Made by a program: the position numbers and the translations under genes. 64,000 nucleotides of DNA from Prostheceraeus crozeri (taxonomy: Eukaryota > Platyhelminthes > Polycladida > Euryleptidae). Positions 1 through 9,092 of the stretch are shown here, piece by piece (positions within the stretch are counted from its first letter, which is position 1; the number at the start of each line of letters is the position of its first letter). Location: contig CAJQUW010005272.1 in NCBI GenBank assembly GCA_907163375.1, forward strand, positions 1-64,000, written 5' to 3'. The notes under the pieces are model-generated. The model made no database searches and had not been told where the DNA came from. It was given only the letters and a program-made list of their open reading frames with translations.

Positions 1-326
1 AGTTTTGCTATATCTGCTTCTAGCTCTCTATCCTTTTTATCAAGTTTTAATAATTTTTCGTTTAATGATTTGTCATTAAGTTTAAGCAACTTTAATTCGT
101 TCATCAGCGGAACCAAAACATCGTTTATATATTTTTCTTTTAATTCATTGATTTGTGTATCAACATATTGTTTATTTGTCAACTCTGTATTTTGTTGCGG
201 AAGAATAGAAAGATGCAATGGACCAGATAAAACGTCTCCAGTTTTCATGATATAATTTTCTATCTCTATTTCTAATTCACGATTATTCGGGATATATGCA
301 CCTCCACCAACATTTGGTAACATCAT
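1..326 (-). CDS. Fibre-like virion protein, 3' end off the window
   Basis: The minus strand is open from the ATG at 326 to the window edge (108 codons seen), with a second ATG three bases on. After a glycine-rich start (MLPNVGGGAYIP) comes the phrase MKTGDVLSGPLHL and then LTNKQYVDTQINEL, followed by a long charged heptad-like helix rich in K, L and E. A 'gain of a structure, then N-K-x-Y-V-D' turn followed by coiled coil is typical of tail-fibre or spike shafts in many viruses, so a trimeric attachment fibre is my inference. It is divergent from the zinc-knuckle gene to its right, with an AT-rich repeat between them. The rest of the protein is missing, so the role stays tentative; the reading frame itself looks real. 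Confidence 0.6.
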   Translation of the reverse strand, partial: MMLPNVGGGAYIPNNRELEIEIENYIMKTGDVLSGPLHLSILPQQNTELTNKQYVDTQINELKEKYINDVLVPLMNELKLLKLNDKSLNEKLLKLDKKDRELEADIAK

Positions 327-360
327 TTTTAACAATAAAAAAATAAAATTTTTTCTGATT

Positions 361-492
361 ATAAAAAATACATAAATTATAAAAATACATAAATTATAAA
401 AAATACATAAATTATAAAAATACATAAATTATAAAAATACATAAATTATAAAAATACATAAATTATAAAAATACATAAATTATAAAAAATAA
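361..492. repeat. AT-rich 17/18-bp tandem repeat
   Basis: About seven head-to-tail copies of a unit reading ATAAATTATAAAAATAC, some with one extra A. It fills the divergent spacer between the fibre-like gene and the zinc-knuckle gene, where promoters for both would lie. Confidence 0.85.
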
Positions 493-518
493 AATTTTTC
501 CTAATAAAAATAAAAAAA

Positions 519-1404
519 ATGGAAATGACTCAAATTTGTCAAGTTTGCAATATGCGTTTTTTAAATCAAACACTATTATATTCCTCATATGAAAAACACA
601 CCATGTGGTATGCATATGAATCAATTACAACCTAATAATATACAACCTAATAATATACAACCTAATAATATACAACCTAATAATATTCAACCTAATAATA
701 TTCAGAATAATATTCAACCTAATAATAGTATTCAGTATAATAATATTCAATCAGAGCAACCATTACAAAGATTAAAGCATTTATTTATTTCAGATAAAGA
801 ACAAAATCTTTATACTGCTAGAATAAATACACCTAGGCAAAATACTGCTAGAATAAATACACCTAGGCAAAATACTGCTAGAATAAATACACCTAGGCAA
901 AATAATAATAATTATTTAGTACAAAATAATAATGTAGCACAAAATAATCCTTTTGTTCAAAATAATCCTTTTATTCAAAATAATAATTTAGCACAAAATA
1001 ATTATATTGATAAAAATCAATTTGTTGAAAGTAATAACAAAAAAAAAATATGTTCCGGATGTAATAAAAATATAACATCAAAAAATTTTGCACGTCATTT
1101 AAAATTATGTGAACAAACAGAAGAAGGTTTAAAAAAGAAAAAAAAGATAAATTAAAAGATCAGTTATGTCGTAATTGTAATAAATATTTTTACAAATCAA
1201 GAATTACTAATCATTAAAATTCTTGTATAAGTCTACAAGTACAATGTACAAGTTGTCAAATTACTAAACCTAAGACAGAGTTTTATGATAGTAAAATAAC
1301 ATTGTAAGGATTGTTTAAAAGAAAAAGTTAAATGTAGAGGTTGTCAAAAAATTATATTAAAGAAAAATTTTCAGCGACATGTAACACTATGTCCCAAAAC
1401 TTAA
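519..1404 (+). pseudogene. Zinc-knuckle, N/Q-repeat protein, frameshifted
   Basis: Coding pieces lie in several frames. A first piece starts at ATG 519 with a CxxC finger (CQVCNMRF) and hits a stop at 633-635. The longest piece (589-1155) has about five QPNNI units, three TARINTPRQN units, more N-rich repeats, then a CxxC finger with H and C ligands near the end (CSGCNK ... ARHLKLC). After an A-rich run the frame breaks, and further knuckles can be read downstream (CRNCNK, CTSCQ, and CRGCQK ... RHVTLC up to 1404). Tandem knuckles suggest nucleic-acid binding. Several frame changes and stops make the copy non-functional as written. I do not recognise a named family. Confidence 0.6.
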
Positions 1405-1480
1405 TCAACATAATAATCAACATAATAATAAATTTATGTCAAAATAATAATTTATGTCAAAGATAATAATTTATATTAGT

Positions 1481-1615
1481 ATTTCAACTAAAATAGTTGT
1501 ATTTCAACTAAAATAGTTGTATTTCAACTAAAATAGTTGTATTTCAACTAAAATAGTTGTATTTCAACTAAAATAGTTGTATTTCAACTAAAATAGTTGT
1601 ATTTCAACTAAAATA
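1481..1615. repeat. 20-bp tandem repeat, each unit palindromic
   Basis: Six exact copies plus a partial seventh of ATTTCAACTAAAATAGTTGT. Each unit holds the inverted repeat CAACTA/TAGTTG around AAA, so the array can form a row of small hairpins. Confidence 0.95.
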
Positions 1616-2154
1616 ATCTTATATATATTAAAATATTATTTTATTAAAATATTCTTAAGCATTCCGGAAGAGAGGAGAGGTTCGGAACATACTTCTTTTG
1701 AGTATAGGAACAAAAAGTCCGACACATTCCGGAGGTTCTACAGAGGTTAAAAACACTCATAAGAGTGTAAGAATGCTAGTCCGGAATCAACAAATAATAA
1801 CTCCTAAATTTTTTATTTAAAAAATAATAAATGAATAAAAGCGAAAATTTGGAAGATTTATATTCACCGGTATAATTAAAAGTGATAAAAGAAATAAAAG
1901 TAATAAAAGTAATCTAAGTCGTCATAGAATCTCTTAATGCAATAAACGAAATAATAAATAATTATATGAATAACACTGAGTTCAAGATACACTAACCCCT
2001 CAAGATCCGAATCTAAAAGATATTAATAATATTGTAGATAATCCTATATATAATGACTAGATATAATAATATATAGATAAAAATATATATAATAATATAG
2101 ATAAAAATATATATAATAATATAGATAGAAATACATATAATAAAAGATATTTAG
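1616..2154. other. Gene-poor AT-rich stretch with a short tandem repeat
   Basis: No intact reading frame. A possible relic starts at an ATG near 1831 (MNKSENLEDLYSP then a stop) and reads on with several stops. From about 2066 to 2145 a roughly 21-bp AT unit (ATAATATAGATAAAAATATAT) is repeated. A short GC-richer patch with ATTCCGGA-like repeats lies at 1660-1790. Confidence 0.5.
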
Positions 2155-2250
2155 AGACACTACCCCCCTAATTCATCTCTTAATAAAAAAATACCACAAT
2201 CAGATCTTACACGTCTTTGGAATTTTTTAAAATTTCATTGTATAAAAATA

Positions 2251-2950
2251 TTGTTAGCATGTATTTTAATATTTTTTATTTATCATCTTGTTATATGTAT
2301 TGGAAATCAATGGGGTTACTTTCTAACAGAGGAACAAAAGAGAATAATTTTTTATAATCAAGAAAAAAAAACTTTTGAAGGATGGAAGACTGAGAAAGAT
2401 AAGATTAAGGATAAAACTAATAATAATAATATTAAACAAGGTAAAATGTATCAAGAAAATTTACATTTCATTGTTTACGGTAAAACTGGAAGTGGTAAGA
2501 CTACGTTTATTAAAAAATATATAAACCAATATTATAAGGACGAAACAAAAGTACATATTTTTTGTATGCATACTTCTGAATGGCCAACTTTTACAAACGT
2601 CTATAATGATAAACAATTAGATGAGTTACAAGATATGGAAAGTTTTGCTGGTACACCTGAAAATAAATCTTTATTAATTTTAGATGATGTTGCAAGTTTA
2701 TCAAAACAAAAAAATATGTCAGAAATATTTACAAAAGGAAGACATCAAAATATTCAAATAGTTGTATTAGCTCATAAAGCTTGTGATGTAGATAATAAGA
2801 TTAGAGAAAACATTCAAACATTTTTTACAACTACACAAAATAAAGCAGCATTCTTTAATGATATTAATAAAAATTATAAAATGAATATGTATTTATCATA
2901 TTGATACACATCATAAATATGGAATAATACGTGTTGACAACCATAAGTGA
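2251..2950 (+). pseudogene. P-loop packaging-type ATPase 1, frameshifted near its end
   Basis: The frame is open from 2155 but has no ATG before 2446, so the start is uncertain. An N-terminal hydrophobic stretch (about ILIFFIYHLVICI) precedes a linker, then Walker A GKTGSGKTT, Walker B SLLILDDV, and a FTKGRHQNIQIVVLAHK segment. The order P-loop, DD Walker B, 'T+GRH' is that of viral FtsK/A32-like DNA-packaging ATPases. The frame stops at 2902-2904, but the shifted frame continues with IIRVDNHK and stops at 2948-2950, only four bases before the next gene's ATG, so one indel near 2897 explains the break. It differs clearly from the second ATPase at 10 kb. The N-terminal membrane-like segment is unusual; an alternative is a membrane-bound NTPase. 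Confidence 0.75.
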
Positions 2951-2954
2951 ACAT

Positions 2955-3398
2955 ATGCAAGTATATGATAAAGACTTGAATATATTAGTAGATACCGAAC
3001 ATGAAATCTATAATAACTCTCAAGATTTTGATATTAGAATGTATGCAAATACAAAACATTTATCAAATCAAGTTATAGAACAAATAATTATCTTTTTAGA
3101 ATCCGAAGCAAAAGTACCACTAAAAATTATTCCTGATACATTTTATTTTTATTTCGATCATTATTTAAATACAAAATTTGGTATACCAATACCAAAAAGA
3201 TTACAAGATAATGAAACATTAAACTATTTAAAAATTGCAATAAATGATGTTAGAAACGGATTAAGAAAAGCAACCCCAATAATATCTGATGTTAAATCTA
3301 CATTTTCTGATGCTAAATCTACATTTGATGAAGCCAAAAAAACATATAATGATATAAAACCATTAATAAATGGTGTAAGTGAAATACTTAATAATTAA
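2955..3398 (+). CDS. Hypothetical 147-aa protein with amphipathic C-terminal repeats
   Basis: The chosen ATG at 2955 follows the ATPase 1 reading by four bases; earlier in-frame starts are GTG/TTG only. The first two thirds are an acidic mixed fold (IIFLESEAKVPLKIIPDTF). The tail holds near-repeats SDVKSTF, SDAKSTF, DEAKKTY and DIKPLI, which would make an amphipathic helix. No signal peptide or membrane segment is seen. I do not recognise the family; the close packing with ATPase 1 suggests co-transcription. Confidence 0.65.
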   Translation: MQVYDKDLNILVDTEHEIYNNSQDFDIRMYANTKHLSNQVIEQIIIFLESEAKVPLKIIPDTFYFYFDHYLNTKFGIPIPKRLQDNETLNYLKIAINDVRNGLRKATPIISDVKSTFSDAKSTFDEAKKTYNDIKPLINGVSEILNN

Positions 3399-3417
3399 AC
3401 AAATTTATCATAATCAA

Positions 3418-3447
3418 ACCGAAGGTTCTAGGGCTTCGCCCGATTTT
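3418..3447. repeat. Palindromic GGGCTTCGCCC motif, intergenic copy
   Basis: Reads CCGAAGGTTCTAGGGCTTCG followed by CCCGATTTTG. GGGC-TTC-GCCC is a perfect hairpin. Close copies occur at 5430-5460 inside the polymerase gene and 8996-9030 after the 277-aa gene; a looser one is at 6582-6612 inside the polymerase gene. Confidence 0.6.
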
Positions 3448-3601
3448 GCAGATATATTAGAATTTTTCCATTATATACATTTTAGAATTTTTTTCTCTAA
3501 AAATTAAAACATAAATTTTTTTTTTAAAAAAAAATTTCTCAAATTTTCTCTAAAAAAATAAAAAAAATGGAAAAATTTTATTGCAACTTATGTAAAAAAA
3601 G

Positions 3602-4762
3602 TTGCAAACAAAAAGAAGTTATCAATCTCATCTACAAAGTAAAATGCATTTACAAAATGTAGAACGAGTTGATGATGGAAATATATTAAAATTAAATAGT
3701 TATAAAAACTATCTAGAAACATTGCCTACTGATATAAAAGTTAAAAAAATGTTTGATGATTATTCACATTCGGAATATAAAAAATTTTTTAATAGTGAAG
3801 ATGAAGCCGTAACAGATATAAAATATTTATTTAGTGATACTGATGAATTTAACGAAATAGATGAATTTGATGAAGCTGAACGAACCGATGAAGCCTTAGC
3901 AAATATAAAATATTTATTTAATCAGTCTTTTGAACATAATGCAACCGATAAAACTTTTTCTGATATTCTAACCAACTTTTATAATATATTTAAGAAATCT
4001 TTCAAATGTTATATGAATGTAGAAGTACTTTATACAAAAAATGGACCTGATGGAATTCCTGAAGAAATAATACAAGGACATTTTACAAATTCACAAGAAA
4101 TTCATAATGTAAAAGATATACAACCCATATTTGAATCGATGATACTTAAATTAGAAAATTGTATAATTGAAGCCCAGTTACGTGAATCTGGTTGGAGATT
4201 TGTTAAAATACTATCTAAGAAAATAGTAATTGATAAATATAAAAATAATACTGGTGGTAGTTATGTTCCTTTACCTTTCAGTTCACCACAAATAATCAAC
4301 ATAAAAAATGAAGATGATTATTGTTTTCTGTGGAGTATTATAGCACATTTACATCCTGCAGAATATCATAAAGAAAGACTAAGTCATTACAATAAAGAAG
4401 AATACATAAATGAATTTGATCTCTCTGATGGCTTAGATGAATTTCCATATGATTATAATAGGTTAATAAAGTTTCATAAAAAGAATAAAAATTTAATTGA
4501 AGTAAATGTTTTTGAATTAAATGTGAATTATGTTTCTATTGGTAAAATTATTCCACTTTACTCAGATTCAAAAGAATTTTATTTGAATAATAAAAATTTA
4601 TGTCAATCAGAAATAGTATATAATGATAGAGGAAATTACATGCATCATAATATTTTTTACCAAGGAAATATAATATGTACTGAAAAATTTGAACTTGTTA
4701 AAACACTATCACCAATAATGATAAATCACAATAATTATAAAGGACGTATCAACAAAAATTAG
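3602..4762 (+). CDS. Polymerase gene fragment: N-terminal domain
   Basis: Longest open piece of the N-terminal third. It begins inside a zinc finger (YQSHLQSKMH gives the two histidines), has an acidic low-complexity patch (FNEIDEFDEAER), then the block ESGWRFVKI ... GGSYVPLPFSS ... EDDYCFLWSIIAHLHP and a nearby YDYNRLIKFHKKN. This set of blocks is found upstream of the exonuclease domain in animal Polinton polymerases. The frame is lost close to 4745, where a neighbouring frame continues as coiled coil. Confidence 0.85.
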   Translation: MQTKRSYQSHLQSKMHLQNVERVDDGNILKLNSYKNYLETLPTDIKVKKMFDDYSHSEYKKFFNSEDEAVTDIKYLFSDTDEFNEIDEFDEAERTDEALANIKYLFNQSFEHNATDKTFSDILTNFYNIFKKSFKCYMNVEVLYTKNGPDGIPEEIIQGHFTNSQEIHNVKDIQPIFESMILKLENCIIEAQLRESGWRFVKILSKKIVIDKYKNNTGGSYVPLPFSSPQIINIKNEDDYCFLWSIIAHLHPAEYHKERLSHYNKEEYINEFDLSDGLDEFPYDYNRLIKFHKKNKNLIEVNVFELNVNYVSIGKIIPLYSDSKEFYLNNKNLCQSEIVYNDRGNYMHHNIFYQGNIICTEKFELVKTLSPIMINHNNYKGRINKN

Positions 4763-5058
4763 AAAATTTAAATAAAAGTTTACAAAAATGTAAAATAGAT
4801 TATCAACAACAAACAAAAATGTTACTACAAGAATATCACCATAAATATCAAAATAAGATAGAAACAATTCAAAAATTAAATGAAGAAAATAATAAAAAAT
4901 TAAATAATGAAGAATTAAATAATGAAGAAAATGAAACCAAACAAAAAATAAATGAATGTTTAAAAAAATGTCTACAACAATATAAAGAACAATATGATAA
5001 AGAATATATTTATCAGTTACAAATATTAAATCAAAATTATCATCAAAATAACATTTAA
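4738..5058 (+). CDS. Polymerase gene fragment: coiled-coil insert
   Basis: Frame 1 reads as a highly charged coiled coil rich in K, N, E and Q (LENLNKSLQKCK, then NNEELNNEEN). It sits between the N-terminal domain and the CxxC finger. Related polymerases usually go more directly from one to the other, so this may be a lineage-specific expansion. Frameshifts flank it on both sides. Confidence 0.55.
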
Positions 5059-5296
5059 TCTTACAAAAGAAATTAATGAAACACATGAAATATATCAAGA
5101 TAAATTGAAAAATTAGAACAGTCAAAACAACCAGCACAAGCGAATATATTATATTATCAGGGTCATTTTATATTGTGTAAAGATGTTTCTATATTTACAA
5201 AAACTTCAGATAATAAAAATTTTCCTTGTCTTCAATGTATGACAAGTTTTAGAACTTTAGAAGAAATGAATAGACATTTGGAGAATTGTCACACAA

Positions 5297-5938
5297 AATG
5301 AAGCAGTTCAAAATACTTTTCCTAAAGATGATTATTTAGAATATAATAAATGGTATTTTAAAAATAAAGTACCCTTTACTATTTATTGTGATTTTGAAGC
5401 TTATAATGTTAATATGACACAAAATCAAACGGAAAGTTCCAGGGCTTCACCCGATTCTGAAAATTATAATTCTGAAAATTATAATTCTGAAAATTATAAT
5501 TCTGAAAAAAGTGCGCCTGAAAGAAGTGCGCCTGGAAAAAGTGCGCCTGAAAGAAGTGTACCTGGAAAAAGTTCAGCTGAACAAAGTAAAGAAAAATATT
5601 TATTTGAACAAAAACCATTATGTTGGGGAATGTACATTCATTCAAATTATCCTGAATTATTTAAATCAGAATATTTACAATACTATGGTGAAGATAGTTC
5701 AGAAATGTTTACAAAGCAAGTAGAAGAATTACAAGGACTTTTTTCACAATTGCTTGAAACAAATAAACCAATGATACCATTAACGGATGAAGAAAGAAAA
5801 GAATTTTATGATGAAATAAATTGTTATTACTGTGGAAAAGGTTTTACAAATAAATATAAAACTGGCAGAGGTAGATATATTGATAAAGTAAAAGATCATG
5901 ATCATCTAAATGGATTATATAGAGGTGCAGCAACATAA
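5297..5938 (+). CDS. Polymerase gene fragment: Exo I and zinc element
   Basis: Holds exonuclease motif I (DFEAY), then a low-complexity insert: a GGGCTTC palindrome copy translated as SSRASPDS, three ENYNS repeats and several SAPER/SAPGK repeats. The conserved fold resumes at KPLCWGMYI and ends with the CYYCGKGF ... KDHDHLNG block. The frame ends at an in-frame TAA at 5936-5938 where relatives usually have asparagine; the same frame goes straight on with SCNLN, so this is a point change and not a frameshift. Confidence 0.8.
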   Translation, partial: NEAVQNTFPKDDYLEYNKWYFKNKVPFTIYCDFEAYNVNMTQNQTESSRASPDSENYNSENYNSENYNSEKSAPERSAPGKSAPERSVPGKSSAEQSKEKYLFEQKPLCWGMYIHSNYPELFKSEYLQYYGEDSSEMFTKQVEELQGLFSQLLETNKPMIPLTDEERKEFYDEINCYYCGKGFTNKYKTGRGRYIDKVKDHDHLNGLYRGAAT

Positions 5939-5941
5939 TCT

Positions 5942-7699
5942 TGTAATCTTAATGCTAATAAATTTAAATATAACTTTGTTCCTTTATATTTCTACAATGG
6001 TTCTAAATATGATTTCCATCTAGTAATGAAAGATTTATTTTCATCTGAAAAATTACAACAACAAAAAATAAATGTACTATGTAAACAAGAAGAAGAATAT
6101 TTTTCAATGCAATTAGGTTGTATTAGAATTTTAGATGCATTTAGATTTTTTACTCCTTATTCATTAGATGTTATGGGAAAAACTTTGAAACCTGAACAAT
6201 GTAAAATATTAAATAAATATAATTTAAAACCTTTAAAAGGAATATTTCCGTATGAGTACATAACTGGAGATTTTAATTCTGTGAATAAAATTATGGAAGA
6301 AGAACAACTTCCTCCAATAAATAAATTTAAATCAACATTAAAACAATCACAATTATCTGACGAAGACTATGCAGAAGCTGAAAAGAATTGGAGAGAGTTA
6401 AATTGTAAAACAATGTATGATTATACAATGAAATATCTACAGATAGATGTATTAATACTAGCTGATCTTTTCGAAAACTTTCGTGACATGTGTTTAGAAT
6501 ATTACGGAATAGATCCATGTTATTGTTATTCTACACCAGGTTTAACATGGTTAGCAGGATTAAAACATACTGGTGTTCAAGCCGATGGCTCTAGGACAAA
6601 GTCCGTTAAACTTAAACATTATAAAGAAAATACATATGATAAATTATTATTTTTTGAATCTGGAATTAGAGGTGGTGTTTCATCCGTTTTAGGTAATAGA
6701 TATGTTAAATGTTATAATAAGAAAGTAAATCCACAAGAATATGGAATAATAAAACCTTTATCTCCAGAAGAAAAAGAAAAAATATTAGAAATTTTTCGAA
6801 CGAAACGAGAAGGAGTAGAACGCGAAAATGCAATTGATGAATTCATGAGAGAAAACTATTTGTTATATTATGATTTTAATAGCTTATATTCTTCTTGCAT
6901 GATACAAGAATTACCAACAGGTGAAATGACATGGTGTAATAATCTTGTTTATCAAAGAACATATGATGGTGAAAATAATTTTGGTTATGTATATGAAGTT
7001 GATTTAGTATACCCTGATTATATAAAAGAAGCAACAAAATATTATCCTTTCTGTCCAGAAAACAAAATTCCCAATATAGAAGATTTTTCAGATTATCAAA
7101 AATCTATAATGCCGAAAAAATACAGACCAACAAAAAAACTTATGTTAACACAAAGTAATAAAGGAAAGTATGTTGTTGAAGGAAGAATGCTAGATTGGTA
7201 TTTAGATCATGGCATGATTCTCACAAAAATTCACCGGAAACTAGTATACAAAAAATCTAAATGGTTAAAAGATTATATTGAGTTCAATATTGAAAAACGC
7301 AAAATATCTAAAAGAAATAAAGATGATTTTGGAAACGTTTTCTTCAAATTAATGAATAATGCATTTTATGGTAAGACTTTAGAAAATGTACGTAATAGAC
7401 AAAATATTGAAATAGTTTATGATAGAGATAGATTTCAAAATTTAACAAGGAAACCTACATATAAAAGAACTACTAGATTCAGTGATGAACTTTGTGCTGT
7501 TCATCTAAGAAGAAGCATTGTAAAACATGATAAGTTTAATTTCATTGGTTTCACTATATTAGAATTAGCTAAACTATTTATGTATAGTTTTATATATGAT
7601 TATTTAGCACCTGCTTATGGCAAAAACTATAAATTACACTTTACAGATACCGATTCTATTTTTCTTAGAATTAACAGTACCATATGGTTTCTTCACTAG
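5942..7699 (+). CDS. Polymerase gene fragment: exonuclease and palm core
   Basis: Longest intact piece (ATG at 6026; the frame is open from 5939). It contains Exo II, Exo III, motif A, motif B and motif C with both DTDS aspartates. Between TGV and KLKHYKENTYD lies a roughly 10-residue insert (QADGSRTKSV) encoded by a palindrome-like sequence. The frame is lost just after motif C, near 7680. Confidence 0.95.
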   Translation, partial: CNLNANKFKYNFVPLYFYNGSKYDFHLVMKDLFSSEKLQQQKINVLCKQEEEYFSMQLGCIRILDAFRFFTPYSLDVMGKTLKPEQCKILNKYNLKPLKGIFPYEYITGDFNSVNKIMEEEQLPPINKFKSTLKQSQLSDEDYAEAEKNWRELNCKTMYDYTMKYLQIDVLILADLFENFRDMCLEYYGIDPCYCYSTPGLTWLAGLKHTGVQADGSRTKSVKLKHYKENTYDKLLFFESGIRGGVSSVLGNRYVKCYNKKVNPQEYGIIKPLSPEEKEKILEIFRTKREGVERENAIDEFMRENYLLYYDFNSLYSSCMIQELPTGEMTWCNNLVYQRTYDGENNFGYVYEVDLVYPDYIKEATKYYPFCPENKIPNIEDFSDYQKSIMPKKYRPTKKLMLTQSNKGKYVVEGRMLDWYLDHGMILTKIHRKLVYKKSKWLKDYIEFNIEKRKISKRNKDDFGNVFFKLMNNAFYGKTLENVRNRQNIEIVYDRDRFQNLTRKPTYKRTTRFSDELCAVHLRRSIVKHDKFNFIGFTILELAKLFMYSFIYDYLAPAYGKNYKLHFTDTDSIFLRINSTIWFLH

Positions 7700-8077
7700 A
7701 TAAAGAAATTAATAAAATAAAAGATATTATTCATCCTTCTGATTTATGTAAAGTAAAAGATGAATTAGAAGGAAATGAAGATTTCATAACAGAAGCTATA
7801 TTTTTAAAATCTAAATGTTACTGTTATGATACAACTAATAATATTAAAACACATAAAACATTAAAAAGGAATTTCAAAGGCATCAGTGGCTAATCAAATA
7901 ACATTTCAAGATTATAAAAATGCATTATTTAATACTGAAATAAAAACAGCATGTAATTATAGACTTAATTCAAAAAAACATAAAATGTATTTAAAAGAAG
8001 AACATAAATTAGCATTAGATCCATTTGATGATAAAAGAAAAATTTTACCTGATGGAATAACTACTGAACCTTTTTAA
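7684..8077 (+). CDS. Polymerase gene fragment: thumb and C-terminus
   Basis: Two overlapping pieces, 7684-7893 and 7886-8077, separated by one frame change near 7885. The first has the KVKDELEG ... ITEAIFLKSKCYCY block and the second ends with LDPFDDKRKILPDGI, both typical of the polymerase C-terminus in Polinton-like elements. Confidence 0.85.
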
Positions 8078-8178
8078 TTTTCTAATTTCTATTTTCTAAA
8101 TTTAACAATATAACAATATAACAATATAAAATATTATAAAAATAAAATAAAATAATAATATAAAATTATCATATAAAA

Positions 8179-9012
8179 ATGGATAAATTTAGAGCTGATA
8201 ATTTTAAAAGAATAAAACAATTAGACGAATTAATAAAACAAAGAAATATTATGAAAGAAAATCATCTTCAACATAGAATGACAAAAGCTGGTATTCAATC
8301 TGATATGTTTGATAAATTAAAAATAACTGAAGAAGTAAAAACTGATTATGAAAAAACTGTCGAACCATTTAAAACTCTTGAAAAGGAACTTAATGAAAAA
8401 CGTGTTGATATAGCGGATCCTGTACTTAAAACACTATTAGATGACTATGGTTTATTAGAGGCAAACATAGATAAAAAATTACCAAAATCTATGTTATTCG
8501 AACATTCTACTTTCTTTTTAGATAAAAAATTATTTGCAAGATTTTATCTTGGTGGTAAAGAAATATTTCCACAACCTTTACGAGGATTAATTTTTACGCC
8601 AGATAAAAAACCTATTAGTTTAGATAGAAATTTTGTTGATCTTTTAAGAGGAGCAGATTTAAAAAATTATGCTGTAGAAGATCTAATAAAATATAAAACT
8701 ATATTAGATAGAGTTGTCACAGTAAAAACTCTTAGACGTTATAAACAATTAGAAAATTTATTATCAACGGGAGTTAAAGTAGGGAAAGGTTTATCTGAAA
8801 AACAGAAAACAAAAAAACAGAAAACAGAAACAACCATATTTTTACCAGATGATCCACAAGAATTACTAAATAGATTAAATATTTTAATATCTGCAATAAA
8901 AGAAGGACATAATTCTAGTTTAAATGAAATTCATGCTATATTGAAAAGACTGTTAGAAAAGAAGATTCTAAATGAAGAGGATTATAAAAGTATAACGAAC
9001 CGAATGATCTAG
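8179..9012 (+). CDS. 277-aa Polinton-associated protein, possibly structural
   Basis: Intact, from an ATG in an A-rich leader about 100 bases after the polymerase tail. Residues 1-85 are charged helix. The middle (about 95-175) has a beta-type block with FARFYLGGKEIFPQPLRGL and then YAVEDLIKYKTILD. The end has FLPDDPQELLNRLNILI ... LNEIHAIL. From memory, proteins with this three-part layout sit beside the polymerase in uncharacterised invertebrate Polinton-like elements; no function is known to me. No membrane segment. A KQKTKKQKT patch gives a basic region before the last domain. Confidence 0.75.
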   Translation: MDKFRADNFKRIKQLDELIKQRNIMKENHLQHRMTKAGIQSDMFDKLKITEEVKTDYEKTVEPFKTLEKELNEKRVDIADPVLKTLLDDYGLLEANIDKKLPKSMLFEHSTFFLDKKLFARFYLGGKEIFPQPLRGLIFTPDKKPISLDRNFVDLLRGADLKNYAVEDLIKYKTILDRVVTVKTLRRYKQLENLLSTGVKVGKGLSEKQKTKKQKTETTIFLPDDPQELLNRLNILISAIKEGHNSSLNEIHAILKRLLEKKILNEEDYKSITNRMI

Positions 9013-9092
9013 GACTTCGCCCGTAGCTGAAATATGTTGTTGTTTTACTTTTTTCATAAAAAAATATTTATTTAATTTTTTTTAGTTTAAAA

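Larger units (their letters stand above)
3567..8077 (+). pseudogene. Protein-primed family B DNA polymerase, Polinton type, broken
   Basis: This would replicate the element by protein-primed synthesis. In order: a C2H2-type finger at the start (from ATG 3567, frame lost near 3600), the Polinton N-terminal region with a CFLWS core, a coiled coil (4740-5058), a CxxC finger near 5230, exonuclease motif I (YCDFEAY near 5390), a CxxC/DHDH zinc element near 5820-5900, Exo II (NGSKYDFHL near 6000), Exo III (YLQIDVLILADLF near 6450), polymerase motif A (DFNSLYSS near 6880), motif B (FFKLMNNAFYGKT near 7350), motif C (DTDS near 7650) and the conserved DDKR tail near 8035. The catalytic residues are kept. 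Frameshifts near 3600, 4745, 5060-5110, 5297, 7680 and 7885 and an in-frame TAA at 5936-5938 break it. Family identity is certain; activity of this copy is unlikely as written. Confidence 0.95.

Noticed and set aside
70..255. 61-codon plus-strand frame
   Set aside because: Shadow of the minus-strand fibre-like gene, which has viral-type sequence and an open frame to the window edge.
1481..1615. CRISPR array
   Set aside because: Units are contiguous with no unique spacers, and the context is eukaryotic.
4709..5137. 142-codon minus-strand frame opposite the polymerase coiled coil
   Set aside because: Composition is only the complement of K/N-rich coding DNA; no motif.
5939..5941. TAA in the polymerase read as evidence for a recoded stop
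   Set aside because: Intact neighbouring genes end at normal stops and other breaks are frameshifts, so a recoded stop is not supported.
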